Source of the DNA: CAZMNY01 sp964635375
GTDB taxonomy: Bacteria > Planctomycetota > Planctomycetia > Pirellulales > Pirellulaceae
Direction of reading: 5' to 3'
Length of the DNA stretch: 64,000 nt
NCBI GenBank assembly: GCA_964635375.1
Contig: CAZWOU010000011.1
Span: 7,014 to 71,013, forward strand
Shown: positions 34,093 through 43,698 of the stretch, one piece after another
Position numbering within the stretch: position 1 is the stretch's first letter
How the letters are laid out: each line of letters begins with the position of its first letter
The notes under the pieces: generated by a model
The model's database searches: none
What the model saw: only the letters and a program-made list of their open reading frames with translations
Told to the model about the DNA's origin: nothing
Position numbers and translations under genes: made by a program

Positions 34093-34842
34093 ATGCCTCC
34101 CGTTCCGGATGCAATCCTCGGCCGTCACGCCCGCGCAATCCGAATCCTCACTTGCCTGCAGTCCGGCCCAGGCTTTAACGCCGCCGAACTCGCTCGACAT
34201 CTCGGAGTAAGCCGCCGTACGATCTATCGCGACCTCAACTTGATCAAGGAGGCGGGGATCCACATTTGCTTTGATGAAAGACAGTCGGCCTACCGGTTGG
34301 AAAGAGACTCGCAGCAGCACCTGATTCCTACATTCGAAATCGACGATCTCTGCGACCTGCTGCTGACGTCTCACACTTCGATTATGAACCGCTCGCCCGA
34401 ATTGCATTCGGAGGCTCGGCAGGCGATGAGCAAACTGCTCTGCCTGTACCCGGCGGAGACCCGTAATCGCTTGTCGAGAATGATAAGCGGCTGTTTTGTG
34501 AGCCTTCCGGAACCCGCGTACGGCGAGGAGGATTGGCGGAAAGCAAAGCTCATCCTCGAGGCCATTGGCAGACAGGTCTGCATCCGAACTTCGACGCTCG
34601 GCGACCATGGCCAGTCGTCGACCAAGATCGCGCCGTATCGGCTCGATATCGGCATCGATACGCTGCTGCTAACCGGCCGATCATCGTACGACGCCGCCAA
34701 GGTGACTTTCCCTCTGGAATCGCTCGTCGATATTGAACTTACCGACGATCCCTTCCCTTCACCCCGCGCTGCAAGGTTTCTCAGCCAGGAGATCCGCCAG
34801 GACGAAGCGAGATCGCGCCGTCGGCTAGAATATGCATCTTGA
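34093..34842 (+). CDS. HTH (DeoR/YafY type) regulator with WYL-like domain
   Basis: The 249-residue protein has an N-terminal winged helix (HARAIRILTCLQSG, FNAAELARHLGVSRRTIYRDL, with recognition helix SRRTIYRDL). After a helical middle it has a WYL-like beta domain: TKIAPYRLDIGIDTLLLTGRS corresponds to the PYrL/YLvG stretch, and KVTFPLESLVDIELTDDPF follows. WYL regulators bind ligands, often nucleic-acid related, and act as repressors or activators. ATG 34093 is chosen with AAGGTG upstream; upstream in-frame ATGs exist at 34036 and could add about 19 residues. It is divergent from the sigma factor. Confidence 0.82.
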   Translation: MPPVPDAILGRHARAIRILTCLQSGPGFNAAELARHLGVSRRTIYRDLNLIKEAGIHICFDERQSAYRLERDSQQHLIPTFEIDDLCDLLLTSHTSIMNRSPELHSEARQAMSKLLCLYPAETRNRLSRMISGCFVSLPEPAYGEEDWRKAKLILEAIGRQVCIRTSTLGDHGQSSTKIAPYRLDIGIDTLLLTGRSSYDAAKVTFPLESLVDIELTDDPFPSPRAARFLSQEIRQDEARSRRRLEYAS

Positions 34843-34885
34843 AATCACGTTGCCAGACACCTCGCTATACGTGATCTTGTTTGAG

Positions 34886-36325
34886 CTACGGTCTCGGAGT
34901 GATCATGCCGTACTTCTTCATTTTCTTGTAGAGACCAACGCGACTAATTCCCAAAGCTCGCGCGGTCGCAGTACGGTTGGCGCCGTTGGCCCGCAAAGCA
35001 TCCTCAAGAATCTCACGCTCCGTCGTGGCGACCCTCTCCGAAAGTGTCGACGCGCCGTTGGCCGACCCGCGAGGAGACTGTTGATGCAACAAAGAGACTG
35101 CCAAGTCCTGCGGAGTGAGCTCAGCTGTCTGGCAGAATAACACAGCTCGCCGAATGTGGTTCTTGAGCTCCCGAATGTTGCCCGGCCAATGGTAGGCCTT
35201 GAGCACCTCCAAGAATTCGGGATGCACGCGGCGAATTGAGATCTTGTGGTGCGAGCAGAACTCTTGAACGAATGCGAGCGTCAAAGGCACGATGTCCAGC
35301 GGTCGATCACGCAATGGAGGAATCGCGAACTCGAGTACGTTGAGTCGAAAATAGAGGTCAGGACGAAACTCGTTCTGATCCATAAGCTGCTTGAGGTCGA
35401 CGTTGGAGGCCACGATCAGTCGCGTCCGGCTGCGGCGAGTTTCATTGGATCCAACCGGTTCGAATTCACCCGTTTCAATGACCCGCAATAATTTCGCTTG
35501 CTGTTCGGGACCAACGGCGTCGATTTCGTCGAGCAACAGCGAACCGTCGTTGGCGGCTTCGAACTTCCCAACCTTGTTGCGATCCGCGCCAGTGAAGGCG
35601 CCTTTGACATGGCCAAACAACTCACTTTCAATCAAGTTCTGCGGGAGCGCGCCGCAGGCCACCGTCATCAATGTTTCGTTGCGACGCTCTGACAACTCAT
35701 GGATCATGCGGGCAATCGTCGTCTTGCCTGTGCCTGTTTCGCCCACGAGTAAGAGAGCTACGTCGTGGGCCGCCATCCGCACCATCTGATCCACCATGGC
35801 GTATATGTTCGGCGTATACGTGCGGTACGACACCGACGCCGTTTGCACCGTTCGCGGCGTCTCGGGCCGCGCGCTCCGTGGGGTGCGATTCAGCTGTGAC
35901 AACATCTTTCCGTCGAGCGGAAGATCCAAATGGCCATGTACGGCCGTGTCGGCCAGTTGAGCCCATTCGCGGCCGTAACCCTTGTCTGAGATGGCCACGA
36001 CTGGAACGCGACCACTGCTGGTCGAGAGCGACTTGAGTAGCGGGACGGGACTTTCTGTTGCCGAGTCGCCGCGGAAATCGAGAAAAACCGAGGTCAATCG
36101 ATTCTGCTGAATCTCCTGCTGGGCCTCATGGAACGACTCCACCATCCGTCCCTGACATCCGTGATCTTCCCACAACAGCCGCTTCAAACGCCCGACCATT
36201 CGATCGTCGCGGCTGACAATCAGAGCCGTATCGCCAAAATTGATCGACGCAGTCGGTTTGCCCGTCGAGACCGAATTGGTCGAAGCCGGTAGGCCGTTGT
36301 CTCCCTGCTGTTGGGCTTGGTTCAT
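34886..36325 (-). CDS. Sigma-54-dependent transcriptional activator with degenerate receiver
   Basis: The 479-residue protein is an NtrC-family activator. Residues 30-145 resemble a receiver (SRDD acidic pair at 39-42, FLDFRG with D83), but the usual T and K of the phosphorylation switch are not evident. The AAA+ domain follows, with Walker A GETGTGKT (195-202), GAFTGA loop (242-247) for sigma-54 contact, Walker B SLLLDEID, and FRPDLYFRLNV. The C-terminus has a Fis-type HTH (RTATARALGISRVGLYKKMK). It would use ATP to open sigma-54 promoters. The activating signal is unclear because the receiver looks altered. No sigma-54 site was recognised nearby. Confidence 0.93.
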   Translation of the reverse strand: MNQAQQQGDNGLPASTNSVSTGKPTASINFGDTALIVSRDDRMVGRLKRLLWEDHGCQGRMVESFHEAQQEIQQNRLTSVFLDFRGDSATESPVPLLKSLSTSSGRVPVVAISDKGYGREWAQLADTAVHGHLDLPLDGKMLSQLNRTPRSARPETPRTVQTASVSYRTYTPNIYAMVDQMVRMAAHDVALLLVGETGTGKTTIARMIHELSERRNETLMTVACGALPQNLIESELFGHVKGAFTGADRNKVGKFEAANDGSLLLDEIDAVGPEQQAKLLRVIETGEFEPVGSNETRRSRTRLIVASNVDLKQLMDQNEFRPDLYFRLNVLEFAIPPLRDRPLDIVPLTLAFVQEFCSHHKISIRRVHPEFLEVLKAYHWPGNIRELKNHIRRAVLFCQTAELTPQDLAVSLLHQQSPRGSANGASTLSERVATTEREILEDALRANGANRTATARALGISRVGLYKKMKKYGMITPRP

Positions 36326-36652
36326 GGCCTCTCCAACACAATTCGAGTCGAAATCAGACGGTTTTACGCAAACTTCTCAGGTTGCGCTACCTACCCTGTC
36401 TACGGTAGTTAACAGTTCCGAGAACTCAAGTTTCGGCCGACAGAAAACGGCAGGAGACGGGCGCTTCCGTCAGTTTGCATTCCCAGGTGAAACTCATAAA
36501 ACCAGTCTATAAAACATCTTACAAGACTCTCCCTGAGTGGAGTAAATACCAGATGCTGCCTGCACTTTTATTCACTGGAGGCGATTCTCCCGGCGATCTC
36601 CCGATGCGCAAGCTATAGTTGGCAGCCTGCTAACCAACGAGGTATGCGCAAA
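36326..36652. other. Divergent intergenic region
   Basis: These 327 bases separate the sigma-54 activator gene and a small membrane-protein gene. It contains AT-rich patches (TATAAA at 36508-36513). No -24/-12 sigma-54 promoter, RNA gene or repeat was recognised. Confidence 0.4.
36614..36619 (+). promoter_or_regulatory. Possible -10 box (TATAGT)
   Basis: TATAGT would give a start of transcription near 36626, about 27 bases before the ATG at 36653. There is no clear -35. Confidence 0.25.
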
Positions 36653-37060
36653 ATGCCCTCCATTGAACTGCCAGCCGAACCGGCTCAGACGACCGACGAA
36701 GTCGGTAACACGATCAGCGGCGACGCCCGAGAACTGGCGAGCGTCGAGCCGATTTACGCGGATTTGGTGGAATCCACCGTGGTGTTTGCTGGCGCGAGCC
36801 CGGAGACGCTATCCGGGGCGGCCCGCCGAGCCTGGTATTGGCGATGGATCGACAACCGCGTGGCGTTGCTGGGCATTCTGTTCTTGGTCACTGGCGCATT
36901 CGGACTGCCGCTGCTGTATCACAGTCGGGCTTTCTCAACTCGCACGAAGTGGATGGTCGCCTTGGCCAACGTCGTCTACACCGTGGTCAGCTGCTATTGG
37001 GCGTATCTAGAAATCGCCAGTTCGGTGGCGACAATCCGGGAGGCGCTCTTGGCGATGTAG
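36653..37060 (+). CDS. Small hypothetical membrane protein
   Basis: The 135-residue product starts at ATG 36653, nine bases after GAGGT; an ATG nine bases upstream overlaps that ribosome site and is less likely. The first 60 residues are acidic and soluble. Two membrane helices follow (VALLGILFLVTGAFGLPLLY and WMVALANVVYTVVSCYWAYL). The family is not recognised, though the layout (acidic N-terminus, then two helices) is common among planctomycete hypotheticals. It is convergent with the large AsmA-like gene. Confidence 0.7.
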   Translation: MPSIELPAEPAQTTDEVGNTISGDARELASVEPIYADLVESTVVFAGASPETLSGAARRAWYWRWIDNRVALLGILFLVTGAFGLPLLYHSRAFSTRTKWMVALANVVYTVVSCYWAYLEIASSVATIREALLAM

Positions 37061-37083
37061 GTTCGGGTTGCTCGGCGGATCGA

Positions 37084-40000
37084 TTACTTGAACAACTTCT
37101 TGAGTCCCCGCTCGATCTGCTCCTTCAAAAGTTGCTCGGTCGCCCCGCGAGCCGAGTCCTGCGCCAGTCGCCTCAACACGCTTTCATCCACGTTCGGTTT
37201 GGCGAATGTCCCGCGAACGCGAAGGGGAATTGACTTTCCCCGTAGAGATTCAAGGTATCGGCTCTTCTTGATCCAGCGGTCGAGCACGGGGATCTCGGCC
37301 ACAAGGTCTAGCGTCTGGTCGAAGCCGACTGAGCCTGTTGTGCGAATCTCAACATCGCGAAGACGAAGCATTAGTTGCTTGTGGTAAACGCGACCTTGTT
37401 GCACTTGGAACTCGACTTGTTGCGTTGGGATGGCAATCCAGGTGGGGCGAGCGAGATCAGCGGCCGATTGTGGATCGACAACCGAGAGAATCTGTTGCAG
37501 TGGCCCGAGTAGTTTTGTGGTGAGCGAACCCGGTCCGACCTGGGCTTGATGCACAATCAAGACGCCCTGCGACTGCAACGAGTTCAAATCGTCGATCGGT
37601 GCAGAGGCCCGTTCCAATTCCAGCGACATGTTCCCTTGGGCTCGAGTTGAATCGGCGAGAAGCGGGGCGACATATTTTAACCAGCCGCGACACATTTCAG
37701 GCGTCAGGTCAATCTTCCGTATCCCATCGCCTTTCTTCAGGCTGATAACGCCCGGCGACTGACTGAGGTCAATCCTTGGGTTCAATGTGGCCTGGCCTTG
37801 ATTCAGGTCGACATGAACGGGCTCAAAGACGGCGACACTGTCTCTCAACTGTGAACGCAGGGTCACCGCGCCGATCGTGAAACCGAATGCTTCAGCGCGG
37901 TCCCAGCCGATGGCGCTGGTGGCGGTCAGTCCCAGCGGCGCAATGGCGGGCCCTTTCGGGACCAACGCCTCTTCCGGCCGCGGTTGCTTTGCCGCGAGGG
38001 CTTGTCTTTCCGTTCGCTTGGAAACGGGCCCGCGAATTGCAAACGTCTGCGACTGACGCCCGAAGACCTTGATCTGCCCGTCCTGCGTGAGGGACAGGCG
38101 GTCCATTGCTGTTGGCCAATCGTACGTCAAAGCGCCCTTCACATCGACTAGACTTTCATGGTCATTGAACAGCAGATTGCCTTGCGTCGCCACGGCCAAC
38201 CAATCGGTGTTGCATTCCATTCTCTCTATCTCGATGGCTCCGGTATCCAAATCCACAGCGACACGACCGGTGGCGCGAAGATTCGGCTCCTGCCAGACCA
38301 ATTCCGCCCGTCGACGACTAACCGGGGTGACTTGCGGCTGGCTTTGCGTCGGCGTCTTCGATGCGCTAAAGCGTTCGGTGCTTATATCCCATTGCAATGA
38401 GACCGCGGTCCCCGTGGTCGCCAAGTCGCATTGGCCAACAACTGTTCCTGCAAAATCGTACGGCGCAATCGCAGCTCCCAGCAATTTGCTGACGCGGCCG
38501 AGATCGCCGCGCACGCTGATGGCCGCATCGATCTTGGTCGACGGTGAAACCGCGATGTTCAGATGGGTGGTTGCCGCCGACAAAGTGGAACTGCGCAAGC
38601 TTGCTTCACGCGTCGTCCACTGCGACGGCTCAAGCTGCAGCCGACCGCTGATGCTCGCGGCCACGTTCGGTTCGCGAACAACGACGCTTCCTGTCGCGGT
38701 TTGAAGTTTAAGATCTTGAATCTCCAGTGAAGACGAACGGACCTCAAACGCGTCGGGACTCGCAATAACGTGAGCTTGGGCGTCCACTCTGCCCTCGACG
38801 CTGAACTCAAGCGGCGGAGCTAGGCCGGTAGTTTCTGCGATCCGCGACCAGCGCCGAACGTCCCCATTGAGGTGCACGAGGTAGCCCTCCGCCTGTGGCT
38901 CAACTCCAACCGAGTCCTTGTCGATGGCCAACTCGCCATGCCAGTTCTCAAGTCCCCAGCGATCCGAAATGTCGCGCCGAAGCGACGCGGTAGCGGACAA
39001 GGAGACGCGAGGTTCGTCCCAGCGACGGCCTGCATCAAGCTGTAGCGAGAATCGACTGATCGCGAGCTCACCCCCGATATTCACCCTCTCAGCGGTTCGG
39101 TTCCAACTGCCGCGGCCCTGCACGTCTCCACTGAATTCGACGCCCCGCAGATCGACGAATTGTTCGAGACGATTGCGAAGTTGGCCTAGATCGCCCTGTA
39201 CCGTGAGTTCGCCTTTTGCAGGAGGACCCGCACCCTTGATCGTGAGGAAGTCGGAGAAGCAGGTAAGCTGATCAATCGTCCATCCGGCTTGATCATGGGT
39301 GGCCGAAGCAACCAGTTGAATTGGATCGCGCCACTGAACGGTTCGGCCTGAACTGACCGCGACGACCGGTCGCATGTTCAGTTGCAAGTCGATACGCCGC
39401 GCGTGTTTGGCCGACGCCTGACCGCCGTTCGGGCTCGAACTCGCCTCCACGTTGGCGATTCGAAAGGTCGCACCGCCTTCCTTGATGACGGTGTCTTCGC
39501 GTACGCGCGCTGCTCGCGGGAGCGTTTGAGACAGCAGAGCCAAGTCGATCCAGCCATGAGCCTCGCCTCTTGCTGCCGAGACCAAATCGTTCCAGGACTG
39601 TTCGGACACTGCGCGCCCCATCGCGCCCAGCTCGAGGTCGCACGACAGATTCAACTCGGCCCAGTCCGCGCGGAGGGCGAGACCTCGACATCGGATATCT
39701 TGCGAGCCGATATAGACGTTGCCGATTGCCGTGAATTGCTTCGTGCGGAGGCGATCTCCCTGAAGTGCGGCCGCTCCGGCAAACTCTAAGTCACGGACCT
39801 GAAAATCGTTCAACGTCGCCAAACATCCCTGGGCGTCCCACCGCAGCTCGCCGTTCGAGGTCAGCGCGCCGTCGCACTGAATGTTGGGGTCAAATCTTGC
39901 GAGAGCAACCTGCAGGCCGCCCATCGGTGCAGTAGTCGATTGCCAGGCCAGGTCGCCTTCTCGCACATCGCCGAAATTCGCCTGGCCTTTGCAAGATACC

Positions 40001-40653
40001 GGCCCCGAGTTCTGATCCACGGCCATTTCCGCCGTTACCTTCCACTCGACCGCTTTCTCGCTTGTGCGACAATCCAATTCGCCCTCTATCGACCGAATCT
40101 CGCCAACCTGTTCGCCCTGTGCGTCTGCCAGTTCTATGGCGCCATCGATGACGATGATCTTTACATGGGCGGCAGCGGCGCTGTCACTCGAGTCCTGCAG
40201 AAGAGGCTGAATCAGGTCTTCGATGTTTGAACCGTCTCGCCTCAGCACCGCTTTGACCGATGGCTGCCGCAGTGTGATTGGACCCGGATTCAAAGGGTCG
40301 TTGAGCAGGTCGATCAATGACGTGGAAGTCGACAGTTGGGCAATCGAGGCGACCAGGTTCTTGTCCGGGTCTGCGACCGTCACTCCGCTGATCACAACCG
40401 GGGAGAACCAACCGAGCGAGGCCGCCTGATAACGAACCTCGCCATTCAGTTGTTCCTCAATTGGGTCAAGCACCCAGCGGTTCAGGGGGGAGTTCGCGAC
40501 GATCGTCGGCAGAAAATAGGCGAGGGACAGAATTGCCAACACGCTGCCGAAGGCGATCCATCTCAGCGGGAGACGTCGGCGCCGCCGGGCGCTGCGGCGG
40601 GATCGCCTGCGCCCGCTTCGACTCTCGTCTCGGGACGACCTCTCTTCCGTCAT
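37084..40653 (-). CDS. AsmA-like very large membrane-anchored protein
   Basis: The 1189-residue protein starts at ATG 40653, seven bases after AAGGAG. It has an Arg-rich N-terminus (RRSRRSARRRRRLPLRWIAF) followed by one signal-anchor helix, then a very long periplasmic region of repeating beta segments. AsmA features are the region directly after the anchor (NRWVLDPIEEQLNGEVRYQ, GWFSPVVISGVTVADPD) and the C-terminal domain with VGFDQTLDLVAEIPVLDRW and LRVRGTFAKPNVDESVLRR. AsmA/TamB-like proteins are thought to bridge the envelope and move lipids. This one probably serves outer-membrane lipid homeostasis, by analogy. It may be monocistronic. Confidence 0.8.
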   Translation of the reverse strand: MTEERSSRDESRSGRRRSRRSARRRRRLPLRWIAFGSVLAILSLAYFLPTIVANSPLNRWVLDPIEEQLNGEVRYQAASLGWFSPVVISGVTVADPDKNLVASIAQLSTSTSLIDLLNDPLNPGPITLRQPSVKAVLRRDGSNIEDLIQPLLQDSSDSAAAAHVKIIVIDGAIELADAQGEQVGEIRSIEGELDCRTSEKAVEWKVTAEMAVDQNSGPVSCKGQANFGDVREGDLAWQSTTAPMGGLQVALARFDPNIQCDGALTSNGELRWDAQGCLATLNDFQVRDLEFAGAAALQGDRLRTKQFTAIGNVYIGSQDIRCRGLALRADWAELNLSCDLELGAMGRAVSEQSWNDLVSAARGEAHGWIDLALLSQTLPRAARVREDTVIKEGGATFRIANVEASSSPNGGQASAKHARRIDLQLNMRPVVAVSSGRTVQWRDPIQLVASATHDQAGWTIDQLTCFSDFLTIKGAGPPAKGELTVQGDLGQLRNRLEQFVDLRGVEFSGDVQGRGSWNRTAERVNIGGELAISRFSLQLDAGRRWDEPRVSLSATASLRRDISDRWGLENWHGELAIDKDSVGVEPQAEGYLVHLNGDVRRWSRIAETTGLAPPLEFSVEGRVDAQAHVIASPDAFEVRSSSLEIQDLKLQTATGSVVVREPNVAASISGRLQLEPSQWTTREASLRSSTLSAATTHLNIAVSPSTKIDAAISVRGDLGRVSKLLGAAIAPYDFAGTVVGQCDLATTGTAVSLQWDISTERFSASKTPTQSQPQVTPVSRRRAELVWQEPNLRATGRVAVDLDTGAIEIERMECNTDWLAVATQGNLLFNDHESLVDVKGALTYDWPTAMDRLSLTQDGQIKVFGRQSQTFAIRGPVSKRTERQALAAKQPRPEEALVPKGPAIAPLGLTATSAIGWDRAEAFGFTIGAVTLRSQLRDSVAVFEPVHVDLNQGQATLNPRIDLSQSPGVISLKKGDGIRKIDLTPEMCRGWLKYVAPLLADSTRAQGNMSLELERASAPIDDLNSLQSQGVLIVHQAQVGPGSLTTKLLGPLQQILSVVDPQSAADLARPTWIAIPTQQVEFQVQQGRVYHKQLMLRLRDVEIRTTGSVGFDQTLDLVAEIPVLDRWIKKSRYLESLRGKSIPLRVRGTFAKPNVDESVLRRLAQDSARGATEQLLKEQIERGLKKLFK

Positions 40654-40851
40654 GTTGCGCTCCTTGCAACGAGTCGAAACCAAATGCGCCGACGCGACAC
40701 TGGGCTTCGCCTAAGCAATGCTCAGAAGAGTGAATCGCGCCTTGCGCCAGCTCGCCATCGTCTGCTTACGGCAAGCCGTGGGGGGAGAGAATTGTAGTGC
40801 GTCGCGCGGCGTTTCCCCAATACGGCTTGTATTGCCAGCACTGCTGGCAAG

Positions 40852-42849
40852 TCAGCGGGCGCCGGCTGGCTTGAGTTTCCAGCTTTCGTCGAAGAAGTTG
40901 GCGGCCACCACGCGGCCGGCCGTCGCGTCTGACGGATCTTGGCTAATATCCAAGACAGCCCAATCCGGCAGCTTGGGGTTTTGCAGTGAGTTGGTTCGAT
41001 CGTGGGCTTCACGGTGGGTCGGTCCGCTGTTGACGACCAGGTACTTTTTCGGACTCAGCGGGTTGGGGTAGATCAGGATGGGCAGGTGGGTGGCGGCGTC
41101 GAACGTTTGATCGCCGACGGTCAGTTCCGCCGTTGTCCATTGGATGGGCGGTCGGCTCGTGTGCTGAAAGGCTTGCGCGAGCAGATCATTCGATGACGGC
41201 GTGCCGAAGGCGACGATATGTCGAGTCGCCAAGTCGTTCTTGGTGACATCGACATCGTCTTTGATGAGAGGCCGAGCTCGATAGAGGGTGGTCCAACGCG
41301 CGAGCAGGTGGTCAATCTCGAACGCCACCCACCGTTTGACGGCTTGGTCTTGGCTTCCGGTTGGTCTAACGATCAGAAACGGGGCCATGAAGGCATCGTC
41401 GATGGGGCCCTGTTGTCCAGGCCGTTTGGCCCGTGGCGTTTCATTCCAATTGTTGACCCATTGCCATTTGTTTCCCGTCCGCAGGAATGTCGTTTTCGAG
41501 ACCAGCGGCGTCGGCGAGGTCAATCTCGTGTTGTCAACAACGACGGTCACCCCCTCCAATCCGCCAGGAGGCGTCAAGCGAAACGCCTGCACGTTGTTGG
41601 TGCGAACGATAATCTCTTGGTTTTGGATCTGCGCATCGATTCGAGATTCGCTCCAGTGCGATTTAAGCCTAAGAGCCTGGACCCAATACTGTTGCCCGTA
41701 GCGCAGCGTTCTCGTCTGCAACAAGACTCGACGAGGTGAAGTGGGTCGTCCATTCTTGGCGGCGTCCCGCATCCGCCGCATGAGTTCTTTGAGCGTGTCG
41801 GGGTGGTATTTATGCCCCATGCCGGGCCCGATCAAATGGGGGAGTTCTCTTCCCTGCGACCGGTAGGCTTCTTCCATTACGCGCGCGGCCTGAATTTGTT
41901 TATCGACTTCGCCGCTGTAGGCGGTCACGGGGATGTTGAACAGGTTGCGAACATAGTTGGGTGCATCGTGGACGCCCCAAAGGATCTGTTCGTACCATGG
42001 TGGAAACTGCTCGGGAGTCAGTCGCGTGTACCGAGCGGTCTCGGCGAACCCGGCGCCGGGGCTAACCGCGGCCCAATGGTCGGCGTAGTGGGCGCCGAGG
42101 TGCCACGCGCCTGCTCCGCCCATCGAGAATCCCATGAGCAGGACGCGGTCTGGATCGATGGGATAGTGCTTCGTCATTTCCTCAACGACATCGAGGACGT
42201 CGATCTCGCCGGCGGACTTGAATCCCATGCAATGACGGCCAAATGGGTGCACAACAATTGCGCCGGGAGGATCAATTCGGCCTGCCCGAGTCCTCCGCTG
42301 ATGAATGAAGTGCAAGTCTGTTGTCTTGTCGCCGCGGCCGTGCAGCCAAACGTAAAGCGGCAGTTTCGTTGACGCGTCGCTGTCTAGTTCAAGCCCTGCC
42401 GGAATCTCCACCGCATAAGGTTGGTAGGAGTTGTCGATAGCCGACCGATAGCCGCGCACGACGAGCCCGTGTTGTTTCGTCCAAGGGTGCTCGCCCAGCT
42501 TGAGTTGGGCGATGCGGAGTTCGGCCAGTTCCAACAGCGAGATCGCCTTAGCTATGTCTTTCGGGGAGTAGAACTCACCGTTGACGATGGCGAGATCGAC
42601 AGCCTTGAGCACCGCGCCGATGTCGGGCGCCAGCGAATGGGATTGAATGGATTGGGGAAGGAACAATTGTTGCGCCGCGTCAAGTCGTTGCTCGAGCGAC
42701 TTCAGTTGCGCCGCATCGACTTCGATTCCTGGCGGTGGGATTCGGATTGGAATCGGCGAAATGGGTTGGGCCAGAGCCGTGGCGCCCTGAATGCCCATCA
42801 GCAGGGCGATGGAGAGCAGGCGGGCAGCGAGGTTTCGTTTGCTATGCAT
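40852..42849 (-). CDS. Secreted alpha/beta-hydrolase (prolyl oligopeptidase/esterase-like), two-domain
   Basis: This 665-residue protein has a Sec signal (LAARLLSIALLMGIQGATALAQ). The N-terminal 120 residues are helical. The hydrolase domain follows: LPLYVWLHGRGDKTTDLHF (oxyanion), nucleophile motif LLMGFSMGGAGAWHLGAHY (Ser in GFSMGG), TAYSGEVDKQ (Asp) and GPGMGHKYHPDTL (His). The C-terminal 250 residues are a beta-rich domain of unknown role with KKYLVVNSGPTHRE near the end. Related planctomycete proteins are annotated as prolyl oligopeptidase family. Likely acts on a polymer or its ester groups outside the cell; substrate unknown. Confidence 0.85.
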   Translation of the reverse strand: MHSKRNLAARLLSIALLMGIQGATALAQPISPIPIRIPPPGIEVDAAQLKSLEQRLDAAQQLFLPQSIQSHSLAPDIGAVLKAVDLAIVNGEFYSPKDIAKAISLLELAELRIAQLKLGEHPWTKQHGLVVRGYRSAIDNSYQPYAVEIPAGLELDSDASTKLPLYVWLHGRGDKTTDLHFIHQRRTRAGRIDPPGAIVVHPFGRHCMGFKSAGEIDVLDVVEEMTKHYPIDPDRVLLMGFSMGGAGAWHLGAHYADHWAAVSPGAGFAETARYTRLTPEQFPPWYEQILWGVHDAPNYVRNLFNIPVTAYSGEVDKQIQAARVMEEAYRSQGRELPHLIGPGMGHKYHPDTLKELMRRMRDAAKNGRPTSPRRVLLQTRTLRYGQQYWVQALRLKSHWSESRIDAQIQNQEIIVRTNNVQAFRLTPPGGLEGVTVVVDNTRLTSPTPLVSKTTFLRTGNKWQWVNNWNETPRAKRPGQQGPIDDAFMAPFLIVRPTGSQDQAVKRWVAFEIDHLLARWTTLYRARPLIKDDVDVTKNDLATRHIVAFGTPSSNDLLAQAFQHTSRPPIQWTTAELTVGDQTFDAATHLPILIYPNPLSPKKYLVVNSGPTHREAHDRTNSLQNPKLPDWAVLDISQDPSDATAGRVVAANFFDESWKLKPAGAR

Positions 42850-42960
42850 GGTTCTGCGTGGCTCAGGCTCGGCTTGGATTGTGGTTCATGCGGTTTACTA
42901 GGTCCGCCAACGTAGCGAGGCGGCAGCGGTCGGTGCGAACGGGCGTTCTCTTGTTGGTTT

Positions 42961-43431
42961 CTAGGTTTCGGCGTAGTCCCCAATCCGCAGGGTCTCCACC
43001 TCTTGGTAGACAGGAAAGGCAATTTGAATCGAGATGGAGTGATCACCGGCGTTGAAGTTGATCGTCGGTTCGTCCGCCAACCGACGATCGCACCAAGTTG
43101 GCAGGCCAAACAGGCTGCCGAAGGGCGGGATCGATCCTGGCTGGAGTCCGGTGAGTTGCTGAATCTCTTCGCGGTTGGCGAATCGCAGGCTCTTGAACGA
43201 CTCGGCTCGGCGTATGGCCTTACTCGCGAGGCGAAGATTTGCCGGCATGACAAACATGATCATGTCTTGGTCAGCTTTACAGATCAGTGCTTTGGCCCCG
43301 CTGCTGAGCGAAACGCCGCGCACGTCCGCAGCCTCTTGGCTGGTGAACACGGGTTCGTGGCGGAGGACCTCGAAGGCGGCGTCGTGGGACGCGAGAATCC
43401 CTTGAATTTGCTGAAAAACCGAGTCGGTCAC
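42961..43431 (-). CDS. YbaK/ProX-type aminoacyl-tRNA deacylase
   Basis: The 156-residue product has the YbaK/EbsC fold pattern: EVLRHEPVFTSQEAADVRG near the N-terminus, GAKALICKAD with the conserved lysine that positions the substrate, and QPGSIPPFGSLFGLP with the conserved Gly-x-x-x-Pro segment. Such stand-alone enzymes hydrolyse mischarged tRNAs, such as Cys-tRNA-Pro or Ala-tRNA-Pro. The exact specificity cannot be read here. No operon partner is close; the next gene is divergent. Confidence 0.87.
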   Translation of the reverse strand: MTDSVFQQIQGILASHDAAFEVLRHEPVFTSQEAADVRGVSLSSGAKALICKADQDMIMFVMPANLRLASKAIRRAESFKSLRFANREEIQQLTGLQPGSIPPFGSLFGLPTWCDRRLADEPTINFNAGDHSISIQIAFPVYQEVETLRIGDYAET

Positions 43432-43698
43432 GGCTGCATCCCTTAGCGGTAGGCGAAGGCCTGTGTGAGTAGGTTCGCTCGTGGGCGGTGGCGAAACTCA
43501 GCCCGGAGGCCCTCGATGATGATGATGCGGCGGGGGACCTATTGCTTCCGCGTTGAGTGTTAAGGTCGGCGAATTATAACGATTGTCGCGACGGTAATGC
43601 GTATTGCCGCCCGGTTTTCCGATTATCGAACCTTGAAAGTTGAGGCTCGTCGCGTATCTTGGGGGAACTAGTATGCGCGAAATTGGATCTCATCTCGA

